A DNA stretch of 64,000 bases. Source: Treponema parvum. Its GTDB lineage: Bacteria; Spirochaetota; Spirochaetia; Treponematales; Treponemataceae. Both the position numbers and the translations under genes were made by a program. Position 1 is the first letter of the stretch. Every line of letters starts with the position of its first letter. The notes below the pieces were generated by a model, which was not told the origin of the DNA, made no database searches, and saw only the letters and a list, made by a program, of their open reading frames with translations. Location of the stretch: contig NZ_CP054142.1 of assembly GCF_017893965.1 (NCBI RefSeq), positions 744,001 through 808,000 on the forward strand, in the 5' to 3' direction. This document shows positions 1 to 8,460 of the stretch, piece after piece.

Positions 1-2060
1 AAACTTGTGTGGACGCGGGAATTTGCGTCGGCCAGCTTCGGCAGCGCTTCAACGTAAGTGGATTGCAGTTTCGTAAGCGTTCTGTAGTCAAGAATTTTCT
101 GGGGAACCGGATGCCATGCGGCAAGTTCTTCAAGAACGGCCGTATCCGTAGAAAATCCCGTTTTAGTCTTTTTTCCGGGTTTTAATCCCAGTTCCGTAAA
201 AAGCACTTCCTGAAGCTGTTTGGTGGAAGCGATATTGAATTCGTGTCCTACCGTTTTGTAAATATCCTGCTCGGCGCTGTGAATTTGTTTTATAAGCTCT
301 TCATTATAAACGTTAAGCGCGTTTTTATCCAAATGTATGCCTTTCATTTCCATCTTTGCAAGAATCGGAATAAGGCGCATTTCCGTTTGCCAAAAAAGTT
401 TTGTAAGATTGTTCTTTTCAAGGCGGCCTTCGAAATACTGCCATAGCTGAAAGGTAAAATCTGCGTCTTCCGCTCCGTACGGAACGGCTTTTTCAAGCGG
501 AACGTCCGCAAAGGTCTGTCCTTTCGCGACAATGTCGTCGTATTCGATTCCTTTGAGTCCCAGTTTTGTTTCTGCAAGGAATTCGAGCGAATAGGAATTC
601 CGCCCGTTGCGGTCCGGCTCTAAAAGCCATGCGGCGATCATCGTATCGGCTATTCTGCATGAAATTTTAGTTTTAAGAATTTCATAATCGAATTTTCCGT
701 TATGCATGACAAGCGTAATATTTTCATCGTTAAAAAGCCTTTCGAGCTGCGAAAACGCATCGTTTTTTGAAATAAATTCCCGATCAAAAAGCGCTTCCTG
801 TGCGGCAAGAGGAACGTAAATCGCTCTGCCTTTTTCCGCGCAAAGGCTGAATCCTAACATGTGCGCAGAATGTGTTTCAAGACTGTCAGTTTCGCAGTCG
901 AACGATAGGACATTTTTTTTCATTTCAAAAACGGAGTCGATAAATTCGGAAAGTTCTTTTATGTTTGTGACGGCCCTGTAATCTCCTTTGTTTTGTACGG
1001 GAATCATCGCAGGAGAAACGTCGTCCGTATCTTGTTGCGCCTGCGTTTTATAAGTTTTGCCCGCATTTCCCGCCTGCCCATCTTCCGCCGGATCTTTTCC
1101 AGCCTGCGCCGCATTTTTTATCGTGCCGTATGCCGCATCCCGAACTGCGCTTCCTGCCGGATTTTTTTCAGCATTATTTACATCACTGTTCGCCTCGTAC
1201 TGTTCTGCCACAGACGGAAGCCCGTATTTTAGAAGGAGCTTCGCCGCTGAGGCAAAATCAAGATTTACGGGTTTTATCGAGTCTTTTTCGGAGAGAGGAA
1301 CGTCATAGCACAGGCGGATGAGCTTTTGCGAAAAAAAAGCGTTTTCTTTTCCCGAGCGGATTTTTTCGCCCATGGAACCCTTGATTTCATCGGCGTGTTC
1401 GTATATTCCTTCCAAAGATCCGTATTGTTCCAAGAGCATTCCCGCCCTTTTAACGCCTATCCCTTTTACGCCGGGAATATTGTCCGCCGTGTCCCCGTAC
1501 AACGAAAGCAAGTCCAACAGCTGCTCGGGCATAACTCCCCATTCCGCTTTTACACCTTCTTTCCCGACAACCTTCCATGCGCCGTTTGCGTCCGGTTTTA
1601 GAATTTGTGCGGTATCGTTTACAAGCTGCATCAAATCCTTGTCACCCGACAATATGCGGCATTTTCGTCCCTTTTCGGCACATTTTTTTGCGATCGTCGC
1701 TATGAGGTCGTCCGCTTCAAAACCGTCGCAGCGCAACAGCGGTATGCCCAACGCCGTAAGAATTTCTTCTATGACCGGGATTTGAGAATGCAGATCTTCC
1801 GGCGTTTTTGCGCGTGTGATCTTGTAGTCCTTGTACATTTGATGGCGGAACGTAGGCGTACGCGAGTCCATTGCCGCGATAATGTATTTGGGATTGTAAT
1901 GTGAAAGGATAATGTTCAGATTTCTAAAAAAACCGAAAACGGCGGAAACGTTTTTTCCTTCAGCATTTGTCAGAGGGTGATTGATAAAGGCAAAATAGCA
2001 ACGGTAGATCAGTCCGTAAGAATCGAGAATATAAACGGTTTTATCTTCAAAGTCATTCAT
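1..2060 (-). CDS. polA: DNA polymerase I, N-terminal part (runs off left edge)
   Basis: DNA polymerase I fills gaps and removes RNA primers in replication and repair. Reading the minus strand from the ATG at 2060 gives an N-terminal 5'-3' exonuclease domain with FEADDLIATIA, SGDKDLMQLV and GDTADNIPGVKGIG motifs. An Ala/Gly/Asp-rich linker follows (about residues 290-340). Next comes an intact 3'-5' proofreading domain (SFDCETDS, VMHNGKFDYEIL, YGAEDADFTFQLW) and the start of the polymerase palm. About 686 codons are visible and the last third lies outside the window. The proofreading acidic residues are kept, so the exonuclease is probably active. There is no Shine-Dalgarno sequence before the ATG; a promoter-like pair ends six bases upstream, so a leaderless mRNA is possible. 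The family call is certain. Confidence 0.96.
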   Translation of the reverse strand, partial: MNDFEDKTVYILDSYGLIYRCYFAFINHPLTNAEGKNVSAVFGFFRNLNIILSHYNPKYIIAAMDSRTPTFRHQMYKDYKITRAKTPEDLHSQIPVIEEILTALGIPLLRCDGFEADDLIATIAKKCAEKGRKCRILSGDKDLMQLVNDTAQILKPDANGAWKVVGKEGVKAEWGVMPEQLLDLLSLYGDTADNIPGVKGIGVKRAGMLLEQYGSLEGIYEHADEIKGSMGEKIRSGKENAFFSQKLIRLCYDVPLSEKDSIKPVNLDFASAAKLLLKYGLPSVAEQYEANSDVNNAEKNPAGSAVRDAAYGTIKNAAQAGKDPAEDGQAGNAGKTYKTQAQQDTDDVSPAMIPVQNKGDYRAVTNIKELSEFIDSVFEMKKNVLSFDCETDSLETHSAHMLGFSLCAEKGRAIYVPLAAQEALFDREFISKNDAFSQLERLFNDENITLVMHNGKFDYEILKTKISCRIADTMIAAWLLEPDRNGRNSYSLEFLAETKLGLKGIEYDDIVAKGQTFADVPLEKAVPYGAEDADFTFQLWQYFEGRLEKNNLTKLFWQTEMRLIPILAKMEMKGIHLDKNALNVYNEELIKQIHSAEQDIYKTVGHEFNIASTKQLQEVLFTELGLKPGKKTKTGFSTDTAVLEELAAWHPVPQKILDYRTLTKLQSTYVEALPKLADANSRVHTS

Positions 2061-2095
2061 AGGGGAAGTGTATGGCAAGTTTTAAAAGTTTTCAA
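2061..2095 (-). promoter_or_regulatory. Predicted promoter abutting the polA start codon
   Basis: On the minus strand TTGAAA (2090-2095) and TACACT (2067-2072) are separated by 17 bases. Six bases (TCCCCT) then lead straight to the ATG. Transcription would begin at or next to the start codon, and no ribosome binding site fits between. This is a sequence match only. Confidence 0.45.
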
Positions 2096-2367
2096 TGCGT
2101 GCTAAAACACGTACGAAAATGTATGCGAAAATGCGCGGCGGGACGCTGTCGGAAGTGGGGCCGTTTTTTTATAATGTCAAACATGTATTTTACGGTGCGG
2201 TTGCCCCCGTTACAAACATGGGTTAAACTATAAGCGGTTTCTAAAAACCGATTTGCGATCCGCTTCAAAAGGCATTATAAGCCGTTTCGCCGCGAAACAT
2301 AAAACAAGCCGCGCGGACTCGCGGTTTTTAGAGATTTCATACAATAAAAATATATAGGAGAACCTTT
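2096..2367. other. Intergenic region with small hairpins and a repeated 18-mer
   Basis: No gene is seen here. It holds two short inverted repeats: CGGTTTCTAAAAACCG near 2232, and CCGCG/CGCGG around 2310-2324 followed by five T. The 18 bases at 2321-2338 recur exactly at 32601-32618. The ribosome binding site AGGAG of the next gene lies at the right end. Confidence 0.5.
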
Positions 2368-3165
2368 ATGGACGGTCGCAAAGAACTTCTGAAAAAATGC
2401 AGATATTTTATTCTTGACATGGACGGAACTTTTTATTTGGGAAATGAAATTATCGACGGCTCTCTTGAATTTATTGAAAAATTAAAAAAAACCGGGCGGG
2501 AATTTCTGTTTTTCACAAATAATTCGTCGAAATCGCCTGAAGTTTACATTAAAAAATTGGCGGGTATGAACTGCCACATTACTCGCGATCAGATAATGAC
2601 TTCAGGAGACGTTACTATCCGTTATTTAAAAACATATTTTCCGCAAAAAACTATTTACCTCGTAGGAACGGAACCCTTAGTGCAAAGTTTTAAAGAAGCA
2701 GGACTCCGTTTAATTTCGGATATGCCGGATATAGTAGTCATCGGTTTTGACACGACTCTGACTTATGAAAAGCTTGAAAGAGCCTGTACTTATATAAGAA
2801 ACGGCGCCGATTTTTTTGCGACTCACTGTGATATAAATTGTCCTACGGAGCACGGATTTATTCCCGACGTCGGCGCTTTTAATGCGGCAATTACGCTTTC
2901 TACGGGCGGAAGGCAGCCTAGATATTTCGGTAAACCCTGCGAAGAAACCATAGAAATGATTCTTGCCCATACGAACGGGCGCCGTCACGATCTTGCCTTT
3001 GTCGGCGACAGACTGTATACGGATGTGGCGACGGGAGTGAAAAACGGAGTGCCCGGGCTGCTTGTCCTTACGGGAGAAGCTACTATGGAAGATGTCGCCA
3101 AGTCGGACGTCAAACCCGACGCGATATTCAAAGATCTTAAAGAGATAGCCTCGCTTCTCGATTGA
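2368..3165 (+). CDS. HAD-IIA (NagD-like) phosphatase
   Basis: Cytoplasmic haloacid-dehalogenase-superfamily phosphatase of subclass IIA (NagD, p-nitrophenylphosphatase, phosphoglycolate phosphatase relatives). The nucleophile motif ILDMDGTFYLG is near residue 14, motif II TNNSS near residue 50, and the Mg-binding motif FVGDRLYTDVATG near residue 210. The C2-type cap lies between motifs II and III. At 265 residues it has the usual family length. The ATG is preceded by TAGGAG at good spacing. It stands alone between polA and the surface-protein gene. The natural substrate cannot be told from sequence; sugar phosphates and phosphoglycolate are the usual ones. Confidence 0.9.
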   Translation: MDGRKELLKKCRYFILDMDGTFYLGNEIIDGSLEFIEKLKKTGREFLFFTNNSSKSPEVYIKKLAGMNCHITRDQIMTSGDVTIRYLKTYFPQKTIYLVGTEPLVQSFKEAGLRLISDMPDIVVIGFDTTLTYEKLERACTYIRNGADFFATHCDINCPTEHGFIPDVGAFNAAITLSTGGRQPRYFGKPCEETIEMILAHTNGRRHDLAFVGDRLYTDVATGVKNGVPGLLVLTGEATMEDVAKSDVKPDAIFKDLKEIASLLD

Positions 3166-3524
3166 AAGTATTATTTATAGCCGGCATAGCTTGATATTGC
3201 TGCCCGAAAAACGCCGATGATATCCTATGTCATTTTTATTATCCATAATCTCAAAAGTAGAGTTAAAAAAGACTAATGTATGCGCTTTTTTATGCCGAAA
3301 ATATAGTGTCGACTTGTTTGTAAAATACGGCAAGGGGTGTTTTGTTGACAAAATTTCTAAAATATTTAAAATATCCAAAGCCTCATAATAATAATCTAAA
3401 CGGAATTCCGGTTGTCTAAGAATTTTTGTGCCGGAAAGTCCGTTTCAGTTACCGAACCTTTGTTCCTGCGGAGCTTGAAAATGCAAAGCCTCCGGCAGGC
3501 ATAAATCTTGCAGTCGAGAATATT
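3166..3524. other. AT-rich intergenic region, no convincing gene
   Basis: This stretch separates the HAD gene from the Ig-repeat surface protein. The frame of the latter stays open back to a TTG at 3426, but those extra 33 codons lack a ribosome binding site and would bury the signal peptide. A 67-codon minus-strand frame (3175-3378) starts with TTG and resembles nothing recognisable. No strong promoter or terminator was found. Confidence 0.4.
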
Positions 3525-6500
3525 ATGAAAAAATCTTTATTTTTGGTTTTGATGTCGTTTTCATTGGTTGTTTTTGCTCGTGATGTTACCGAGCGCGATG
3601 TAAAACAAAAAAGCGTATGGCATGAAGAATTTGACATTTCGGATAAAAAAGGCGGAAAATACAATTTTGTAGTGACCGTTACCGGTAAAAACGGAAAACA
3701 GCAGCTTGCGGGACCCGCCAATATTTTTATAGATCCTGCGTCCGATCTTCCTGTTGTGAGTATCACAAATCCGAATACGAATATCGATGTGACCGGTAAT
3801 CTTAATATTGTAGGAACTTGTGTTGACGACGACGGCGTAGGATACGTTGAACTCATTCTGGACGGCAATACTGAAAGACCCGTAAGAGCAGAGGGAAAAG
3901 AATTCTGGTCATATTATCTTGACACTTCGAACATGAAAGAGGGGCTGCATACTATAGAAGCCCGCGGAGTCGACATAAACGGTCTTTCAGGGAAGCCTCT
4001 TTTTTTGCAGTGGAGTTTTAATCCTCACGGTCCCGTTTCCGAAATAACAAACCAGTCTATAGGCGCTTTACTTTCCAAAGTTGTAAAACTCGAAGGTACC
4101 GTTTCCGACGGTAACGGCATTAAATCCTTATTTTATTCGCTTGACGGCGGTCAGCGTTTTAAGGAGATAAAACTTAATCGCAAAAAAGAAGGAGTAAGTT
4201 TTTTACTTGAAATAGATACGAGGAAGCTTGCTGACGGGCCTACGGTAATCTGGTTTAAATCCGTAGATATGTGGAGATCCGAAGGAATATATACGTACAT
4301 GTTTTTTGTTGACAATACCGCTCCTGAAGTTTCCATAGTCTATCCTGCCGAGGGTGACGAACCGAACGGCGTTTTTTCCGTAGCGGGCTTTGTGCGTGAC
4401 GCTGTCAGCGTGGGAGAAGTTTTATGGACGGCGGATAATCAGAGCGGAAGCTTTGATCTGACGCCGGGTAATCCTTATTGGGTTAAGGAATTGGATACTA
4501 CCGCAAACCGTTCGTCTTCAATCCGTTTTACGGTAACGGCACGCGATCTTGCAGGGAATACGACGACGGTGCAAAAAAATATAAAATTAAACCAAAATGC
4601 GGACAAGCCCGTGCTTGTTTTGCAGTCGCCTTCCGCCGACACCGTTGCCCGCGACAGAGGATCAGTGGTTCTGAGAGGCATTGCAACCGACGACGATGCC
4701 GTAGAATCCGTTATATATTCTTTTGACGCAGGTCCCGAACAGACTATTCAGACACGGGGCGTTTTCTGTGCCATACTTGACGAAAATGAACGTCTTTCTG
4801 CAGGAAAACACACCGTAACCGTGCGTGCCGTAGATAAATACGGCGTAAGCGGTAATCCTGTAACGGTGACGTTTAACGCCGAAGGCCCTGCAGGATCCTT
4901 TTCCGATGCGCGAATAAGAGTGTCGGGACGTGAACCTGAGCCCGTCCATTATGGAATGCAGCTCGATCCTTCCCTAAAACCCGTATACGAAACTTCCGTT
5001 TCCGCCGACTGCGGAATCGCTTACGTTTCATGGACGTTGAAACCCGAATCGGGAGCCGTGATAACCGGAGAACGCAAAAACAGTTCTTCTTCTCCTAAAA
5101 TAGACCTTTCGATACCTCTTAGTGCTGTTCCGGCAGGAAGCCTTTCCGTGGAAATAAGCGCTTCGGACAAATACGGGCGGACCCTTACGCAGAATACAGT
5201 TCTGGGAATAATGAATTACAGCCGCGAAGGGGGAGCCTCCGAAGTTTCGGTTCCTGCCGAACCGATCGCGCCGCCTTCTTCCGACACTGCAATTCCGATC
5301 CTTGTCGTAACTGCGCCTGAAAACTTAAGCTATACCGGCAGTTCGGTTAATATAAGAGGAACCGCCGATGATGAAGGCGGTATTGAGAGGGTTGACTACA
5401 GCTATGACGGCGGCATAAGTTGGACGCCTTGCAATATTGAAAGGACGAAGGGAACCGATGCGGGCGCGGTTTTTTCCGCAACGATAAATCTTTTGTCCGA
5501 AGACGGTCTTGTTCCTATAAATATACGTGCCGCAGATAAGACGGGAAACGAAGCATTTGCCTTTCTTGCTCTTTATAAGGATACCGCCCCTCCAGTTGTT
5601 GAAATGGTTCTGCCGCTTTCATCCGACACGGTAAACGGTGCAACCACGCTTGCTTTTAAAGTTTCAGACAACGACCATCTTGCAAAGGCTGAATATATTC
5701 CTCCGTCCGGAGATTCCGCTTCTACAAGCGCGGCTGCAAATGCGGGAACATCCGCTGCACGTACCGGTATTACGCCGGCCAATACTGCGGCCGCTTCAAG
5801 TACTGCGTCAGGCGCGGCTGTTCGTAAAGACATACCTCTTTCTTCTCTCGTTAACGTCATGGTAGGTACGGACTCTTATCCTATCAGCAGCGGAATGAAC
5901 TTTGTTTTTACCGACGCTGCAGGCAATGAAGCTTTTGTAAGATCAGTGCCGTTTACAATCGATGCGGCATCCGATATGCCGCGGGTGGAAATGCATATGC
6001 CGCCGGAAAATGCGGTGGAGACGTATGATTTTACGGTTTCAGGCGTTATCTATGATGATGACGGACCTTCAAATTGTTATTATAAGATTGATGACGGTCA
6101 ATGGATTGAACTTACAAACAATTCGTCGAACTTTAATTTTACGGTTCCGATTTCGGCGCTTTCAGATAACGAGCATGTGCTTACGGTTTATGCCGTAGAC
6201 AGGAACGGAGTTAAAGGTGAAGAAACTACACGTAAATTCCGCGTTTCGTTGAACGAACCTGAAGGTGAAGTTATAAATCCTTCATTTGACAAGACTGTAA
6301 GCCGTGACGTATTAATTGAAGGAACTGCGCACGATAAAAACGGCATAGAAAAAGTTATGGTGTCGCTCGATAACGGAAATACATACCACGATGCTGCCGG
6401 AAAAGAAAAATGGTCTTTCAGATTTGATTCACGCATAATTTCCGACGGTTCTCATGTTGTCTTTTATAAAATTTACGATTCTTACGGAATACAAGGTTTG

Positions 6501-8129
6501 TATTCAAGCCTGATAAATATTGACAATACTGCGCCTGAAATTTCGCTTGTTTCTCCTGTCGACGGCACAAGAACATCAGGGACGGTGTTTTTCTCAGGTT
6601 ATACGATAGATAATATAAAGCTTACGGAACTCAATATTGCCGTTCACTCTTTGGATAAGGCCTTTCCTTCCGCTGCAGCGGGTAAATTTTCAAATATACA
6701 ACTTGAACCTTTTATGCTCATTTCAAAACCTGTAGATGTTTCCGCTTTGGACGACGGATTTTATAATTTTGAAATCATCGGGAAAGATGCCGCCGGTAAC
6801 GAAACGCGCGTAACGCGTAATGTACATGTCGACAAGGCTTTTCCTTCTGCAGCAATCGGCATACTTTATCCTTTGACCGGAAGCTATGTAAACGGCAGAT
6901 TCAATATTGCGGCAAAGATTGAAACACAGGAAACGGTAGAATCTCTGGTGCTCATAATGGACGGTATTGTCTTAGAAAAATCCGAAATCACGGATGCAGG
7001 ATATTGTCAATTTGAACTTGGCCCCGAAAAGGTCTCGGAAGGAATCCATACTTATAAAATTCAAGCCTCACTGGCCGACGGCAAAATTGCAGTTTCCGCC
7101 GAACAGGAACTGAATTATTCTCCTTACGGGCCGTGGATAATGCTTGAAAAATTTGTCTTGGGTGATTTTGCCATAGGGCGGCCGTATGTTACGGGAAAGG
7201 CGGGCTATTTTGTAAGCGATGAAGAAAAAGCATATGTAAATTCCAAGGAAGCTTTTCCGGAAGAAAAAAATGCGTTCAAGGAAAAATCCGTTGAGTACAT
7301 AGAACTCAGCCTTGACAACGGGAAAACATTTAAAAATATTTCCAAAAAAGAAAGCTGGAAATACCGTATTGAAACCGATTATCTTACCGAAGGGTATCAT
7401 TTTATGCTTGTGCGCGCCGTAATGAAAGACGGCAGCACGGCCGTTTTAAATACCATGGTTCAGATTGACAAAAGTATGCCGTCCGTCCTCCTTATCTCTC
7501 CTACTGAAGGCGGAAGATACAATCAGAAAATTTCGTTTGACGGACTTGCCGACGGTAAGAGGGGATTAAAGGAAGTAAAGCTTGCTTTGCGCGACGGCGA
7601 TAAAATGATGTACGGAATTCCCGGATTTATACAGGGACTTTATTTTGATATACATTTTTGGGGTGCCACGCTCTTTGATGTCGGAGTAGGGGTTTCTTTC
7701 TTTGACGATAACGTAAAACTGCAATTTCAGTACGGTCAGCTCACTCAGTCGCAGCGGAATATGATTAAAGGATCTCCGTTCCGTTACGGAGGGAATGTCA
7801 TAGGCACAAAAATACTGGCAAACGTTGCCAGTATGCCGTTCCATTATTTTTTCGGACCGGACTTTACATGGCTTTCGGCAAATGTTGCACTTGGAGCTAA
7901 CTTTTCACGTTTCGATAATACTAACAGCGGGAAGGCGCAAATTCTTTCGGCTATTTTGGCGCAGCTTGAATTTCCGCGTATGACTTTTGAACAGTTAAAG
8001 AAATTCAGAACAATGTCTTTCTACACCGAATTTCAGCTTTGGTTTATTCCCACGGATATATCCGAAGCGGACGGAGTAAAGAACATTGTGCCCCAGGTAG
8101 GCGTAGGTATAAGACTTAATGTGTTTTAA
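3525..8129 (+). CDS. Large Ig-repeat surface protein with C-terminal barrel-like domain
   Basis: Predicted exported protein of 1534 residues. A typical signal peptide (MKKSLFLVLMSFSLVVFA) fixes the start at 3525 and not at the upstream TTG. The body is a string of bacterial Ig-like modules of about 90-110 residues, each opening with phrases such as DNTAPEVSIVYPAEG and containing a GTxxDDxG turn. An Ala/Ser/Thr-rich insert lies at nucleotides 5710-5825. After the last module (about residue 1360) the sequence changes to alternating aromatic/glycine strands (GLYFDIHFWGATLFDVGVG) and ends in LNVF. A terminal Phe and amphipathic strands are typical of outer-membrane barrels. An adhesin or surface scaffold anchored by a small barrel is inferred. 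No named homologue is recognised. It converges on a second, larger Ig-repeat gene. Confidence 0.75.
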   Translation: MKKSLFLVLMSFSLVVFARDVTERDVKQKSVWHEEFDISDKKGGKYNFVVTVTGKNGKQQLAGPANIFIDPASDLPVVSITNPNTNIDVTGNLNIVGTCVDDDGVGYVELILDGNTERPVRAEGKEFWSYYLDTSNMKEGLHTIEARGVDINGLSGKPLFLQWSFNPHGPVSEITNQSIGALLSKVVKLEGTVSDGNGIKSLFYSLDGGQRFKEIKLNRKKEGVSFLLEIDTRKLADGPTVIWFKSVDMWRSEGIYTYMFFVDNTAPEVSIVYPAEGDEPNGVFSVAGFVRDAVSVGEVLWTADNQSGSFDLTPGNPYWVKELDTTANRSSSIRFTVTARDLAGNTTTVQKNIKLNQNADKPVLVLQSPSADTVARDRGSVVLRGIATDDDAVESVIYSFDAGPEQTIQTRGVFCAILDENERLSAGKHTVTVRAVDKYGVSGNPVTVTFNAEGPAGSFSDARIRVSGREPEPVHYGMQLDPSLKPVYETSVSADCGIAYVSWTLKPESGAVITGERKNSSSSPKIDLSIPLSAVPAGSLSVEISASDKYGRTLTQNTVLGIMNYSREGGASEVSVPAEPIAPPSSDTAIPILVVTAPENLSYTGSSVNIRGTADDEGGIERVDYSYDGGISWTPCNIERTKGTDAGAVFSATINLLSEDGLVPINIRAADKTGNEAFAFLALYKDTAPPVVEMVLPLSSDTVNGATTLAFKVSDNDHLAKAEYIPPSGDSASTSAAANAGTSAARTGITPANTAAASSTASGAAVRKDIPLSSLVNVMVGTDSYPISSGMNFVFTDAAGNEAFVRSVPFTIDAASDMPRVEMHMPPENAVETYDFTVSGVIYDDDGPSNCYYKIDDGQWIELTNNSSNFNFTVPISALSDNEHVLTVYAVDRNGVKGEETTRKFRVSLNEPEGEVINPSFDKTVSRDVLIEGTAHDKNGIEKVMVSLDNGNTYHDAAGKEKWSFRFDSRIISDGSHVVFYKIYDSYGIQGLYSSLINIDNTAPEISLVSPVDGTRTSGTVFFSGYTIDNIKLTELNIAVHSLDKAFPSAAAGKFSNIQLEPFMLISKPVDVSALDDGFYNFEIIGKDAAGNETRVTRNVHVDKAFPSAAIGILYPLTGSYVNGRFNIAAKIETQETVESLVLIMDGIVLEKSEITDAGYCQFELGPEKVSEGIHTYKIQASLADGKIAVSAEQELNYSPYGPWIMLEKFVLGDFAIGRPYVTGKAGYFVSDEEKAYVNSKEAFPEEKNAFKEKSVEYIELSLDNGKTFKNISKKESWKYRIETDYLTEGYHFMLVRAVMKDGSTAVLNTMVQIDKSMPSVLLISPTEGGRYNQKISFDGLADGKRGLKEVKLALRDGDKMMYGIPGFIQGLYFDIHFWGATLFDVGVGVSFFDDNVKLQFQYGQLTQSQRNMIKGSPFRYGGNVIGTKILANVASMPFHYFFGPDFTWLSANVALGANFSRFDNTNSGKAQILSAILAQLEFPRMTFEQLKKFRTMSFYTEFQLWFIPTDISEADGVKNIVPQVGVGIRLNVF

Positions 8130-8229
8130 GATAGATTTATCTCATATTGCGCATTTCACTTGAGTTCTGTGACAAAACAAATGCCTGCGCCACAGAAATT
8201 TCCGAGGGTTTCATAGGCTTAGGAATGAG

Positions 8230-8331
8230 GTCAATGCAGCTCATTTAAAAAAATCAATTGAACAGCATAAAGCCGGAAAAATACAAAAACACGAGTTATT
8301 ACAAGGTCCGGGTATTGGTCAAGGCGAATAA
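8230..8331 (+). pseudogene. YefM/Phd-type antitoxin C-terminal remnant
   Basis: The frame encodes 33 residues beginning EVNAAHLKKSIEQHKAGK and ending at a TAA. This matches the C-terminal pattern of YefM-like antitoxins (NAxxLxxSIxxLKxGK). No start codon or N-terminal DNA-binding half is present in this frame. The preceding 80 bases carry another short stretch that would need a frameshift to join. No toxin gene follows. It is best read as the decayed tail of a toxin-antitoxin module. Confidence 0.45.
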
Positions 8332-8387
8332 ATCATGGACAATGTTAGGTTGATGCTGCAATACCGCATTTTAAATAAAGTTTAACC

Positions 8388-8409
8388 AGGCGGCTATAAG
8401 TCGCCGCCT
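8388..8409. terminator. Hairpin between two convergent surface-protein genes
   Basis: AGGCGGC (8388-8394) and GCCGCCT (8403-8409) form a perfect 7-bp stem with an 8-base loop. It lies between the convergent ends of the two Ig-repeat genes. Neither strand has a clean U tract after it, so a terminator role is only suggested by position. Confidence 0.35.
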
Positions 8410-8460
8410 AGCTAACTGTCGAGTTTGCCCTTCCAAAACACCGCTAATCTAATGAAGGTT

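Noticed and set aside
3175-3378. 67-codon minus-strand frame in the gap before the Ig-repeat gene
   Set aside because: TTG start, only a weak GAGG, low-complexity AT-rich composition and no recognisable motif.
3426-3524. 33-codon N-terminal extension of the Ig-repeat protein from a TTG
   Set aside because: It would place a charged stretch before a clear signal peptide and lacks a ribosome site; ATG 3525 explains the protein better.
8341-8416. Possible integron attC-like site (GTTAG...CTAAC with internal stem) after the antitoxin remnant
   Set aside because: The terminal boxes face the wrong way for attC, no integrase gene or cassette array is present, and the fit to the R/L box spacing is poor.
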